A DNA stretch of 64,000 nt. Origin: Cohnella xylanilytica. Its GTDB lineage: Bacteria; Bacillota; Bacilli; Paenibacillales; Paenibacillaceae. The notes below the pieces were generated by a model. The model was given only the letters and a program-made list of their open reading frames with translations, ran no database searches and had not been told where the DNA came from. This document shows, piece by piece, positions 25,722 through 35,700 of the stretch (positions within the stretch are counted from its first letter, which is position 1; every line of letters starts with the position of its first letter). The stretch is taken from assembly GCF_014212175.1 (NCBI RefSeq), contig NZ_JACJVR010000128.1:62001-126000 (forward strand), written 5' to 3'. Position numbers and translations under genes: made by a program.

Positions 25722-25759
25722 AAAAAATAAGCCTAACTTCGATGCATGAAGTAAGGCTT
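25722..25759 (-). terminator. terminator after the DUF262 gene
   Basis: AAGCCTTACTTC pairs with GAAGTTAGGCTT, followed by ATTTTTTAG on the minus strand, 10 bp past the stop codon. It would isolate the downstream Nudix gene transcriptionally. Confidence 0.88.
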
Positions 25760-25768
25760 GTAATAAAT

Positions 25769-27556
25769 CTACTTTTGAAATTTATTATAAATTTTATAGT
25801 AATTTTCTTCCTTTACAGGCTCACTATGTGATCCATTTCTTTCATATAGTCGTCCATCGAACCAAGCAGGTTCATTAAACTCTGTTTTTAAGATTAATAT
25901 TTCCTTACCGTGATACTGTCTTGATTTTATATTGTTCAGAATTGATTGTAGGTATGACTCAGGTTTAACTGGTGCTTTTTTAATAGTTTCAATTATCTTA
26001 TGTAGAAACTTATCTACATTTCCAGTTTGTAAACTTGCTTCGTCTTTAATTCCTGTAATATAAAATTCTTGAATTTGCACAAAAGGGTTTTGATATTTTG
26101 CTTCATGTTTTTCAGCACTTTTCAAATCATCTGTCAGTCCAATTAAAACATAGCCAACCCTATTTGGTCCTAGATTGTTTATTGCTGAAAGGGTTTTGAT
26201 AATATCCCATACCAAAGTTTCATTGTATTTACCGGTATTAAAATCATGAACTCCGATTTTGAAATCGTACTGATTTTGTTCTGTGATAGACTGCATAAGT
26301 ATTTTTGTAATGTTACGGGTCCAATCATCAAATGCTGGGTCATCTACAACTCTTTCTGCAAAATAACTTTGGATTCTACCAACAATAGATTTAACTGTTC
26401 GGTCATTAAATTGCCAATCCCACAATCTTTCAGAAACGCGATTGTCTATTAATTCATCACCAATACCTTTTAGTGATGAAAGTAAACCATCTTCGTCATT
26501 TACTTTCTTGGATTGACGAACAATTAATTCATAAAATGCCATAAAAATTACGTGAAATGAACGCCAATTTTCTTTTCTATCTGATTTTCTGTATATTAGG
26601 TTTGCAAACTTGATATTTTTCTTTGTTAAGATTTCCTCAATTGCTGAGAATACAGCATCGAATTGTTTTTTTATGGCATCTTCTGAAATTCTGTCGATTG
26701 CAGTTTCAATCTTGGTTTTGCCCAGTGGTGTTTCCCCTAGTGGATTTGAATTATATCCATAATAAGAGTCCAGTGCCTCTGCATTATAATTCTCTTTATT
26801 ATCTAGAATCATATCTGAAATTATATGCGCAATTAATTCCTCATCTTTAGATTCACGAATATTTCGGTAAGACATAATATCATTCTTAACCCAGAATATT
26901 TCATAAATATTAATTCCATAGTATTCCAATCGTCTGTTTGTAATACTGATTTTTGACATGTCATTTAAAAGCACACTATCGCGTGAAATATCACCTCTAA
27001 TTTCTGCTGCGAGGCTGCTGACTAAGTCTGGGAATTTACCAATGGCGCCAGCTTGCCGTAACTCTTGGTAAGACAGGTGACGACCACTTGAATTAATTCT
27101 GCGGAATGTTTCTTCGATTTCTTGTTGCACCATAGAAAGAGATTTTGAAACTGGTAACAAATAATTTGCAATTTCTTTGCATATTTTTGAATCTAATACC
27201 GGTTCTCTTTGATAAATAGTTTTTGTTTTCATTTTTTCAAGGGTATCAGCCATGACAGACAGATCAAAATAGCCATCTTTTAGCATGTACTTTTGTTCAA
27301 TAAACGAAAAAATAGCATCAAGCCTTTGCATTCCATCAATAATTTCAAGCTTCATTTCATTATCATTTTTCACTTCAGCCAATAAAAATAAAGGAACCGG
27401 CAGCCCTCGAATTATTGTATCAATGAAGTTCCTTTTTTCTTCAATCGTCCAAGCCAGTTTCCGCTGGTATTTTCTATTTACTATAAATTTCTTTGAGGCG
27501 TATTGCGAATATAGCGTTTGAACATGTATCCCTTGAATAGTTAAATTTTCTGGCAT
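25769..27556 (-). CDS. DUF262 (ParB/GmrS-like) protein with Schlafen AlbA_2-like C-terminus
   Basis: 595 residues, cytosolic. The N-terminal ~250 residues are a DUF262 domain: VNRKYQRKLAWTIEEKRNFI and IIDGMQRLDAIFSFI (D74-D80; canonical DGQQR, here DGMQR). DUF262 proteins are often NTP-dependent nucleases in anti-phage systems such as GmrSD. The C-terminal ~190 residues look like an AlbA_2/Schlafen-type domain (HDFNTGKYNETLVWDIIKTL, GYVLIGLTDD, then RLYERNGSHS, like the RxGS nucleic-acid motif). It has its own terminator. AT-rich and clearly foreign to the core genome. GGAGG precedes the ATG. A role in defence is inference; the nuclease activity is unproven. Confidence 0.8.
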   Translation of the reverse strand: MPENLTIQGIHVQTLYSQYASKKFIVNRKYQRKLAWTIEEKRNFIDTIIRGLPVPLFLLAEVKNDNEMKLEIIDGMQRLDAIFSFIEQKYMLKDGYFDLSVMADTLEKMKTKTIYQREPVLDSKICKEIANYLLPVSKSLSMVQQEIEETFRRINSSGRHLSYQELRQAGAIGKFPDLVSSLAAEIRGDISRDSVLLNDMSKISITNRRLEYYGINIYEIFWVKNDIMSYRNIRESKDEELIAHIISDMILDNKENYNAEALDSYYGYNSNPLGETPLGKTKIETAIDRISEDAIKKQFDAVFSAIEEILTKKNIKFANLIYRKSDRKENWRSFHVIFMAFYELIVRQSKKVNDEDGLLSSLKGIGDELIDNRVSERLWDWQFNDRTVKSIVGRIQSYFAERVVDDPAFDDWTRNITKILMQSITEQNQYDFKIGVHDFNTGKYNETLVWDIIKTLSAINNLGPNRVGYVLIGLTDDLKSAEKHEAKYQNPFVQIQEFYITGIKDEASLQTGNVDKFLHKIIETIKKAPVKPESYLQSILNNIKSRQYHGKEILILKTEFNEPAWFDGRLYERNGSHSEPVKEENYYKIYNKFQK

Positions 27557-27637
27557 ATGAAAGGCCTCCGATGTATAGTTATTGAAGGTAATATTCTACA
27601 TTTTGTTACAAACTCCTCTATGTCTTACATTTGATTT

Positions 27638-27808
27638 AGATAACGTCTCCGTATTCACGACGCCCCATCGGCTTAAAGAACCGAAGGGCCTGGCTGCGCT
27701 TGCGCAGTTAGTCGGTGCGGGTGTGACCGCTGGGTTCACTTCCCTGCCAATCACTTCTCGCGGACCGAGGAGCCGCCAGGCTCCGATGCGTGAACATAAT
27801 GTTAGACG
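27638..27808 (-). repeat. attC-like palindromic element 4 (subtype A)
   Basis: 171 bp. Ends GTCTAAC (fits RYYYAAC) and GTTATCT on the minus strand, inner arms TTCACGCAT / CGTGAATAC. Internal stem CACCGACTAA / TTAAGCCGATG resembles element 1, plus GGAGCC / GGCTCC. It begins 13 bp past the stop of the disrupted coiled-coil gene. Confidence 0.75.
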
Positions 27809-27942
27809 TAATCTTCGGCCTCTAATAAACACCCAATAGAACTTTAAAGTACTTTTCCAGCTCTTCTCTAGCTGCAGGCATCTCTTTTTTTATGATTTCA
27901 AAACACTCTGGTAACTTCTTTCTATTCTTTGCATCTACTATA

Positions 27943-29025
27943 TAAGTTGAACTAAAGCGGCTTAGAAGGAATTTCTAGATCAATCCGTCGAATAGATAAG
28001 CATTAAATATTTGGACGGTGATCGAGATGCAACCTCTTGAAGAGCAGCTGTATGCTGTGGAGCAACGACTGAAACATGAGAAAAGCAGGCGGATGTTCGA
28101 GCGATACCAAACCGTGAAGCTCCACCTTATTGGGAAAAGCAACGCCGACATTGCCGTTAGTATCGGAAGAAAAGAGAGCACGGGGACACCTATTTGCGAC
28201 TATATCGAAACAAAGGTTTAGATGGACTTCAGATGAAGTTCTCACCTGATCCGCCAGAGCAACTGAGTAAGGAACAGCAAGATACGCTCAAGAAAACGAG
28301 CATGGATTGTGTTCCACATGATGTCGGATTCACAGCGAAGTTTAACTGGACACTGCAAATCATTGGAAAATATATTCACCGTGAATTTGGTAAATCGTAT
28401 TCAATTCACGGTGTTTCCAAGTTGATGCATCGCATGGATCTAAGCTCACGAAACCTACCTACACCTTGGCGGCGGCCGACGAAGAAAAGCAACGATTGTT
28501 TGTCGAAACTACCTTCCCAAGGTTAAAAAAAATATGAGAACGGCGAAATTGATCATTTATTGTTTGAAGATGCGAGCATGATCTGAGACTATCAAGCGCT
28601 TCAGAAGACGTGGTTTGCTAATGGCAAGCAACGTTTGATTAAGACAACTGGAAAGCACCTCGGCGTAAAACTGCTAGTCACTCTGGATTATGTAGAAGGC
28701 AAGATCGTCTGGAAAGAAGACGAGCAATACAACGCAGAATCATTCTTGGCGTTTCTCGAGCAAGTCCTCCGACTGGAAAGATCGTTATGGTATTGGATAA
28801 TGCTCGAATTCATCACGCGAAGTTGCTTGCAAGCTTCCTCCAAGAAAACAAAAATCGTCTTGAACTGGTATTTCTGCCCTCATATAGTCCAGAATTCAAT
28901 CTTGTTGAAGGACTTTGGAAATGGCTAATGTCCAAGCATTTATGGATCGAATTATGAAAGAGCCATTAAAGATCATTGATCGGTTATGCATACGGATGTA
29001 GCATAGTTATCATTGGTTCAACTTA
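27943..29025 (+). mobile_element. IS630/Tc1-like insertion sequence, degenerate
   Basis: A 1,083-bp element. Its ends are inverted repeats starting TAAGTTGAAC (left) and, on the opposite strand, TAAGTTGAAC (right), flanked on both sides by TA, the IS630-family target duplication. The size is typical for the family. Inside is a broken transposase with DDE-type motifs. It sits within the coiled-coil pseudogene, whose frame is restored by precise excision. It is on the plus strand and probably no longer able to move by itself. Confidence 0.88.
28018..28950 (+). pseudogene. IS630-family transposase, multiply frameshifted
   Basis: Pieces in different frames follow one another: EQRLKHEKSRRMFERYQTVK (helix-turn-helix start), then YRNKGLDGLQMKFSPDPPEQ, KYIHREFGKSYSIHGVSKLM, a first catalytic segment FEDASMI-stop-DYQALQKTWF, then GKHLGVKLLVTLDYVEGKIV, the second DNARIHHAK and the last LPSYSPEFNLVEGLWKWL. 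The D-D-E(D) arrangement is that of IS630/Tc1 transposases. At least three frameshifts and one nonsense codon are present, and the C-terminal helix is lost. Confidence 0.88.
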
Positions 29026-29363
29026 TATAGATACTTATTTTCCCTCTTTTCCAATCAAAATACATCCCTGTAGATACAAATTTGTTCCAACACTCATCAA
29101 TAGTTGTTATTAATTTTTTTGCAGTATCTGCTTCACCTACTTGAGGCACAGCGCCTTCTACAAATTGTGGTGTAATAAGTTTATCCAAGGATATTTCTAA
29201 ATCAGCTAGTTACTATAAAGCTCTCTTATTATTACTGCTTGCACTTGAATTAATCTATTAAATTTTATTTGATGCTCATTATTGAGCTTTGCTAACTCTG
29301 CTTTATGACTTTCTACGACCTTTAGAAGATCACTTAGCCCCCTCAATACTCTTACTGGAATTA

Positions 29364-29399
29364 AATATCCCAAGCGGACGATTAACCGCTTGGGATATT
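29364..29399 (-). terminator. terminator ending the Rhs operon
   Basis: A 14-bp perfect stem AATATCCCAAGCGG/CCGCTTGGGATATT with an 8-base loop starts 2 bp past the stop of the last operon gene. The T-run is short (TTTAATT). Confidence 0.8.
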
Positions 29400-29401
29400 C
29401 A

Positions 29402-29779
29402 TTACATAGTTCTTAAAATCTCATATGATATTTGCTTCGCCGCTATAAAGCAACCAAAATTATCAGGGTAATCCTCAGGGGTAAACTTAAATATATAATG
29501 TAAATATTCTACTTGGAATTTTTCACTTGTGATTCTTTCTTCCTCCCCCGTCAGTATTGATAAGACAACTGCACTAGTGTCTGTCTTCCATTCCATCGGA
29601 AGAGATGTGAAGAATACATCCTTAAATTTAATCTCAATGTCGGGGTAAGTTAAGCTAAGTCCTCCTTGTAAGGTTAATTCATTATCAACGTATTGCTTGA
29701 CCATGAAGTCAAACCACTTTTCTTGTTTAATGAAATTGCAAATTTCATCAACAACAATGTTAGCTTCCTCTAAAGTCAT
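29402..29779 (-). CDS. probable immunity protein for the Rhs toxin
   Basis: 125 residues, cytosolic, acidic, starting MTLEEANIVVDEICNFIKQE, with EYLHYIFKFTPEDYPDNFG near the end. It begins 10 bp after the Rhs stop codon and is the last gene of the operon. In polymorphic toxin loci, the small gene directly after the toxin tip encodes the cognate immunity protein. No known immunity family is recognised, so the role rests on position, size and shared AT-rich composition with the tip. It would act in the cytoplasm by binding the toxin domain. Confidence 0.7.
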   Translation of the reverse strand: MTLEEANIVVDEICNFIKQEKWFDFMVKQYVDNELTLQGGLSLTYPDIEIKFKDVFFTSLPMEWKTDTSAVVLSILTGEEERITSEKFQVEYLHYIFKFTPEDYPDNFGCFIAAKQISYEILRTM

Positions 29780-29789
29780 ATTTTCACCC

Positions 29790-32700
29790 TTATTTCAATT
29801 GTATATGAGTTGCCTTAGCACCTGCATCATTACCTGACTTCAATTCACTTGTATGATACCATTTCCCATCGTCACCTAGGTACTCCCAACCGTAACCTTG
29901 ATTTGTGCCTTCCTTTGTACCTTGTTGTCTCCTCGATACTCGATAAATACTTCCTTCTTTATCGTATCTTGGGTCGGCAGGATGAATTCTTACTTCATAG
30001 TCAAAACCACTCTCTGACCATTTTTCCTTCATACTACTCGGTGCTTTGTCTAGTCCCTGTCGATTCAATGCAGTATTTAGGAAATCTTCGGGATTGGTCG
30101 ATTTAGTTAAGTCAATCTTACCCGTCCCCTCGCCACGGAGCCTATTACCAATATTATCACCGGCAACAGGTTTATCAAGTTTTCCCGTCCCCTTATCGGC
30201 TGTGGGCCTATTGACTTTAGGTTCACCTTTTGAGGAGGGACTCGACTTGGATTTAACATAACCAGGTTTTGTGACTTGCTTTGAGCCGAGTGAAAACTTA
30301 CCACCCGATATTGGAATCATACCATCTATCAACTGTTCGAATTGCTGCTGTTGTCGTTGGAGGTATAGCTTATTCATTCCTTCTGCAGTCTGGCCTTTTT
30401 GACTAAACTCATAGAACATTTGAATATAGGATGCCGTTGAGTCAATTCCCCATAGGTGACTTGAGGTTTTAAGTCCGTATTCCTCCAAATCTTTATTGGA
30501 CAGTTTACCTCCGTTTTGTTCTAACAGTTCTAGGGAAACTAAAGACTCTTCTAAGGTATATGTCCCATTACTCGCCATAGAAGTCAAAAATTTCACTTCG
30601 TTGCTGGTCACATTATATGAGATATCTAAGTTCGAAGTAGCAACTGAGGTAACTTCATGTGTTCTCTCATTTTTTGTAACCACATTTTTCGATGTGACTG
30701 ATAAATTTGTTCGTCCAATTGTAGTTACGCTCACTGTGGACGTACTGCCATTACCTACATCTACCTTTCTTTCAGGTGTAGAGGAGACAATTCCAGCACT
30801 TTTAATTGCGCTACTCCACTCTTCTGCCTTCATGTATCCTCTTGTATTTGTAGCAATACTCACAACTTGAGTAATTTCTGTTGTCTTAAAAATCAATGGT
30901 GTGACAACATTCAAGTTGTATGTGCCATTACTTTGAGCTGTTTTCGCACTATCACGAATACTAGATGCTTGGGCTTGAATGGCTTTCTTCTCTTGGGATG
31001 AAGTAGCATTATAATAAGCTGTTGTTAAAGCTATAATCTTAGCTTGATCCTCAATATTCAAGTTTTTATCCGACTCAACCCAATGCCCCGTTGGATCCCA
31101 GAACATTATTGGATCGTTATGAACATACGTATACAAGTTCAAGCTGAGCGGATCATCCGCTTGACCCGTGTACGTATCCTCGGAGATGAATCTGCCGATA
31201 TAAGGATCATAGTAACGCGCCCTAAGGTAGTACAGGCCGACCTCTGCGTCGTAGAATTCTCCCGAATAGCGAATGGAGCTGGAATACTGTTCGACGGTTA
31301 GAATCGGATTGCCGAAGATATCATAGTCGTACTGATTCTCAACCGTACCTGATTCGCTGACGGTATGGACCACATCGCCATGTCCGTTAAACAGGAAGTA
31401 CGACAGCTTAGACGAGGCGTCGATTCGAGCGATATAGTTGACGCCTCTCACATAACGGACCGATACATTGTTGTTCGCATCCGTCTCCAGTATGACGTAT
31501 TGACGATCATACGTATAGTTCGTAACCGTCGCTTGGTCATTCTTGGAACTGCGAGAGACTTTCCGAGTACGTAGTCCGTCCCCGTCGTACGTATACTCGA
31601 TGCTGGAGCGCAACCCTCCTTGAATTCGCTCCGCCCGGATGAGCCGGTTGAAGCCGTCGAACGCATTCGTTGTTTTCTCGAACGCTTCGTACAGATTATT
31701 CGTCACGCCGTCGCCGTTCGGATTGGCGCCTGTCACCTGCTTCATATCGCGGGTATGCGGGCGAATGTAACTGATCTGCTGCCGCAATTCGTTGCCGTTA
31801 TCGTCGTACAGATAATCCGTTGTCTTCTCCAGCAACTCTTGACCGCTCTCATCAAGCATTCTCTCGACCAGTCTCTGAAGCAGGTTCGCACCGGAGTAAA
31901 CATACTCGCTCTTCTTGACGATGAAGGCGACTTCCTTCCCGTTCGAAGGATCTTTAAATCCGCTTGGTTGAGCGGACGTATAGGTCTCATTCAGCGTTTG
32001 ACGATTGCCGCTCTTATCGTATGAGTAGACGGTTGTCTTGCCTGGAGCTTCAACCTTCACGATTCGTCCGTTGTCGTCGTAGACATAACTCGTCTTGCCG
32101 TAGCTGTCCGTCTTGGAAGACTGTTTGCCAGCTGCGTCATACGTGTACGTATACGAAGACAGAAGAGTCCCGTCCGGCTTCACGTTCTTGAGAACGAGAA
32201 GACGATTGTTACGGTCGAAGGTATAATTCTCTTGCACTCCTCCTTCGTAAGAGACGGAAGTCCGATTCCCGTTCAAGTCGTACGTATAGCTTGTCGTCTT
32301 TCCGCCTGCCGTGACGGCAGCCATCCGGTTGGAAGCATCGTAAGCAAATGTCGTCGCATATCCTTTGCCATCCGTGACTGATTTGATATTGCCAACGGAA
32401 TCGTAGCTATAAGAGACCTGAATTGCATTATTTTTGACAATAGACTTCACTCGGTTGTTACGATCGTAACTATATTCGCTTGTGCCGCTTGCATCGGACA
32501 TTGTAAGACGATTACCCGCCTTATCGTAAGTAAACTTGACGCTATCGTTCGTCTCCGTAACCTTCTGTTCCAACAGCAAGCCGCGGCCATCGTATGAATA
32601 ACGGGTATGATTGCCATTGCGGTCGGTCATCTCGACGAGCTGGAAGGAAGGATCGTATCGATACGAGGTCGATTTGCGATCCGGATTCGTCGTCTCGATC

Positions 32701-35700
32701 AAAGTGCCGAAGGATCCGTACCGGTATGCGGTCAACTTCCCTCTTCCATCGGTCATATCGAGTTTATTGCCTGCCAGATCGTAACTATACACGACGCTCG
32801 TTCCGATTGGGTCTGTAACTCGAGTAAGACGGCCAGCTTTGTCGTATTCGTAGGTGTATGTTTTATTTAGCGCGTTCGTCTCGGAGACTTTCTCCCCGGC
32901 GACATTGTAGCGATACGTAGTCTTATGACCCTCGCGGTCGGTCGCCGAAGTCAAACGGCCGGCCAGATCATAGCTGTATACCTCCCCATAGCGCTGATAA
33001 TCCGTACTCCCCGACGCATAGCCCTTCGCATCGATGCTCTTGACTTGATGCCCGTCTTCATCGTATACATAGCGGCCTACGACGACTTTGTTCGCGTCCG
33101 TTTTCATGATCAGACGGTTTAGCTTGTCATAAGCGTAAGTGATCCGGTTGCCCAGCGAGTCCACCTCGGCGACCATGTTACCTGCTAAATCATACTCGGA
33201 GGAAGTCACCTTTCCTTCCGCGTCGGTCTTAGATACAAGGTGGTTCATACCATCGAATTCGAATTGAGTCGTGTAACCCAACTCATTCGTCATCGAGACC
33301 CGATTGCCGGACTTATCATAAGCGTACCGGACATTCGTCTCCGAACCGTTAAGCTGGCGCGACATTTGAATGAGACGATTCATCTCATCGTATGCATATC
33401 GAACTTCGAAACCGCGCGGATCCGTCTCCTTCGTACGATTGCCGAGAAGATCGTATTCATAGGCGGTAACAAGTCTCACCATTCCCGGATGGTCCCCATC
33501 TTCCTTGATTGTTCCGCCAAGAGAAGCGGGGTCCATCATCTCTTTGTCTGCCAATTGAATGTATTGAATCATCCGGTCCGAACTGTCGTATGCATACCGT
33601 TCGATATCTCGTAATGCGGATGTCCGAAGCTTCTCGGTTCGCGACAGATTGCCGTTCTTATCATAATAATACTCTTCCTTGCCGCCGCTGTTGTCTGATC
33701 GAGTATGAAGGAGACCATTCGGGTAATAAGTATAACTCGTCTCGCGCAAGAACTTCTTGTCCTGTGACCCGGTCAAGCTTTGCTTCATCAACTGTCCCGC
33801 TGCATCATAAAGGTAGGTCTCGACGGAATAGACGATATTGCCGCTCCCGTCCAGCTCCAACGGGATACGCTTCTCTACTAGCTGCCGGTTGCCGTCATAG
33901 CGGTACAATGACATGTTGCCCCGTTTGTCCTTCGTAGACAGAAGATTGCCGATCAAATCAAACTTGGAATCCGTCGACTTCCCATAAGCATCCGTAACCG
34001 ACTTCTCCGTGCCGAACGAACTATAAGTGTACGTCGTCTCGGCTCCAAGCGGATTGATCTCGGATATCACACGACCAAGCTTATCGTATGCATATTTTAC
34101 GACTCCGTTATCTGCGTACGTAACTTGGCTAACGGAACCATCGGGGAAATACTCGTACCGAGTGACGAAGCCGCGCGGATCGGTCGATTTGGTCATTTTG
34201 CCCAGAACATTGTATTCATAGCTTTCGCTATTGCCTAAAGAGTCCGTTCGCTTAACCATGTTGCCCAGACCGTCATATTCCATTACGGTTCCGGCAGAAC
34301 CGCTTAGACTGCCCGTATAACGCAAACCGTCGACGACTTTGACCACACGGCCAAGAGCGTCGAACGACACATATTCAACTGCTGCTCCTTCCGGCGAAAT
34401 GGTGGCGATGCGGCGATTCATGACATCATAGAGATAGGAGATTCCCTTCATCTTCGCGCTGGAAGCAGCATGATCTAAGCTAGCATCATATTGATTCGGG
34501 CTGATCTCCTTAATCAAGTTGCCCGAATTATCGTAGAAATAACGAGTTATGCCATAGGAACCGTCGGCCGTCATTTGTTTCTTGCGAACCATCTGATTCA
34601 TGGAATCGTACTCATAGAAAATGGACGAGCCGAGACCATCTGTTTCTTTCGTTAATTGACCATTGTCGTTGTATTCGTAAGAAGTAACGTTATTTAGCGG
34701 ATCTTTCTTCTGAACGAGACGATTATCCAAGTCATAAGAGAAAACAGTTTTATTCCCCTTCGCATCCGTTCGACTCTTCAACTGACCGTTCTTGTCGTAT
34801 TCATACTTCGTGGAGGACAAGACGCGATCGATGTACGTACCGTCGAATTTTGCGCCAACTAACTCTCCTTGAGCCAAATCCGACATTCGAACGAGAAGCG
34901 TCTCGGACACTAGCTGGGAACGGACATCATATTCGTATCTCGTGATATCATAATTATTGTCTTCGACCTTCTGCTTCTTGACGACGATATTGCCGGCTCG
35001 GTCATATTCCTGGATCGTCTCATGCCCGTTAGGTCCGGATACGCGCACCAAGCGACCTGCTTTATCGGACTCATATTCCGTACGATCGCCCATCGAAGCT
35101 TTGACCGGCGTCACTCCGGTACCGCTAGTCCTCTCGTAGGAGAAGGTCTCCGAATCCATCAAGTTGTTCGATTCGTCGTAATGCAGTTCCGTCCGCTTGT
35201 AGATCGAACGATCCTTGAGTCGAGAGACGAATTCGATCTTGGCGGTCAAATTGTCGGACTCGTCATATTCGAAACTTGACTCATTTCCAACCTGATCGAT
35301 CTTCTTCGCCAGATCTCCCCGAGGCGAGTATGTGAACAACTCGGATGAACCATCCGGATACTCAATGCGATAGGGTTTATCGAAAATGGACATATAGGAC
35401 TTCGTGGTTCCACCGTTCCGATTGATTATGGTGTTCCACGATTTTCCGCTAAGATCGTAATCGTAACTCTCTTTGCTTCCGTCCGGATAACGCTTTTCCT
35501 TTAATAGATTGTTGAGATAATAACTATAATTCGTAACCTCTCCATGTGCATCGATCACCGAGGTTAGATTGCCGGAGCCGTCATACGAATAACGCAATGT
35601 GACCTTCTGGGTTCCGTCGCGTTTATTATCGGCTGCCATCTGGGCGGAGGTTACCTTCACTTTGCGATCGAGAAGATCGTATTCTGTCCGAATTCCGAAG

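Larger units (their letters stand above)
27822..29360 (-). pseudogene. coiled-coil protein gene, split by an IS element and frameshifted
   Basis: On the minus strand a frame entering near 29350 encodes VLRGLSDLLKVVESHKAEL and a Lys/Glu/Gln-rich coiled coil up to RELYSN. Then a one-base shift leads to LADLEISLDKLITPQFVEG and on to DWKRGKISIYI. There the IS630-like element interrupts. When the IS and one TA copy are removed, the frame continues exactly into VDAKNRKKLPECFEIIKKEM and ends FKVLLGVY-stop at 27822. The 5' end is missing at the 29364 terminator, so it was already truncated. No family recognised. Confidence 0.75.

Noticed and set aside
23721-27808. CRISPR or tRNA cluster explanation for the 170-bp elements
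   Set aside because: Units are 0.5-2 kb apart with genes between them, too long and without tRNA arms or CCA ends.
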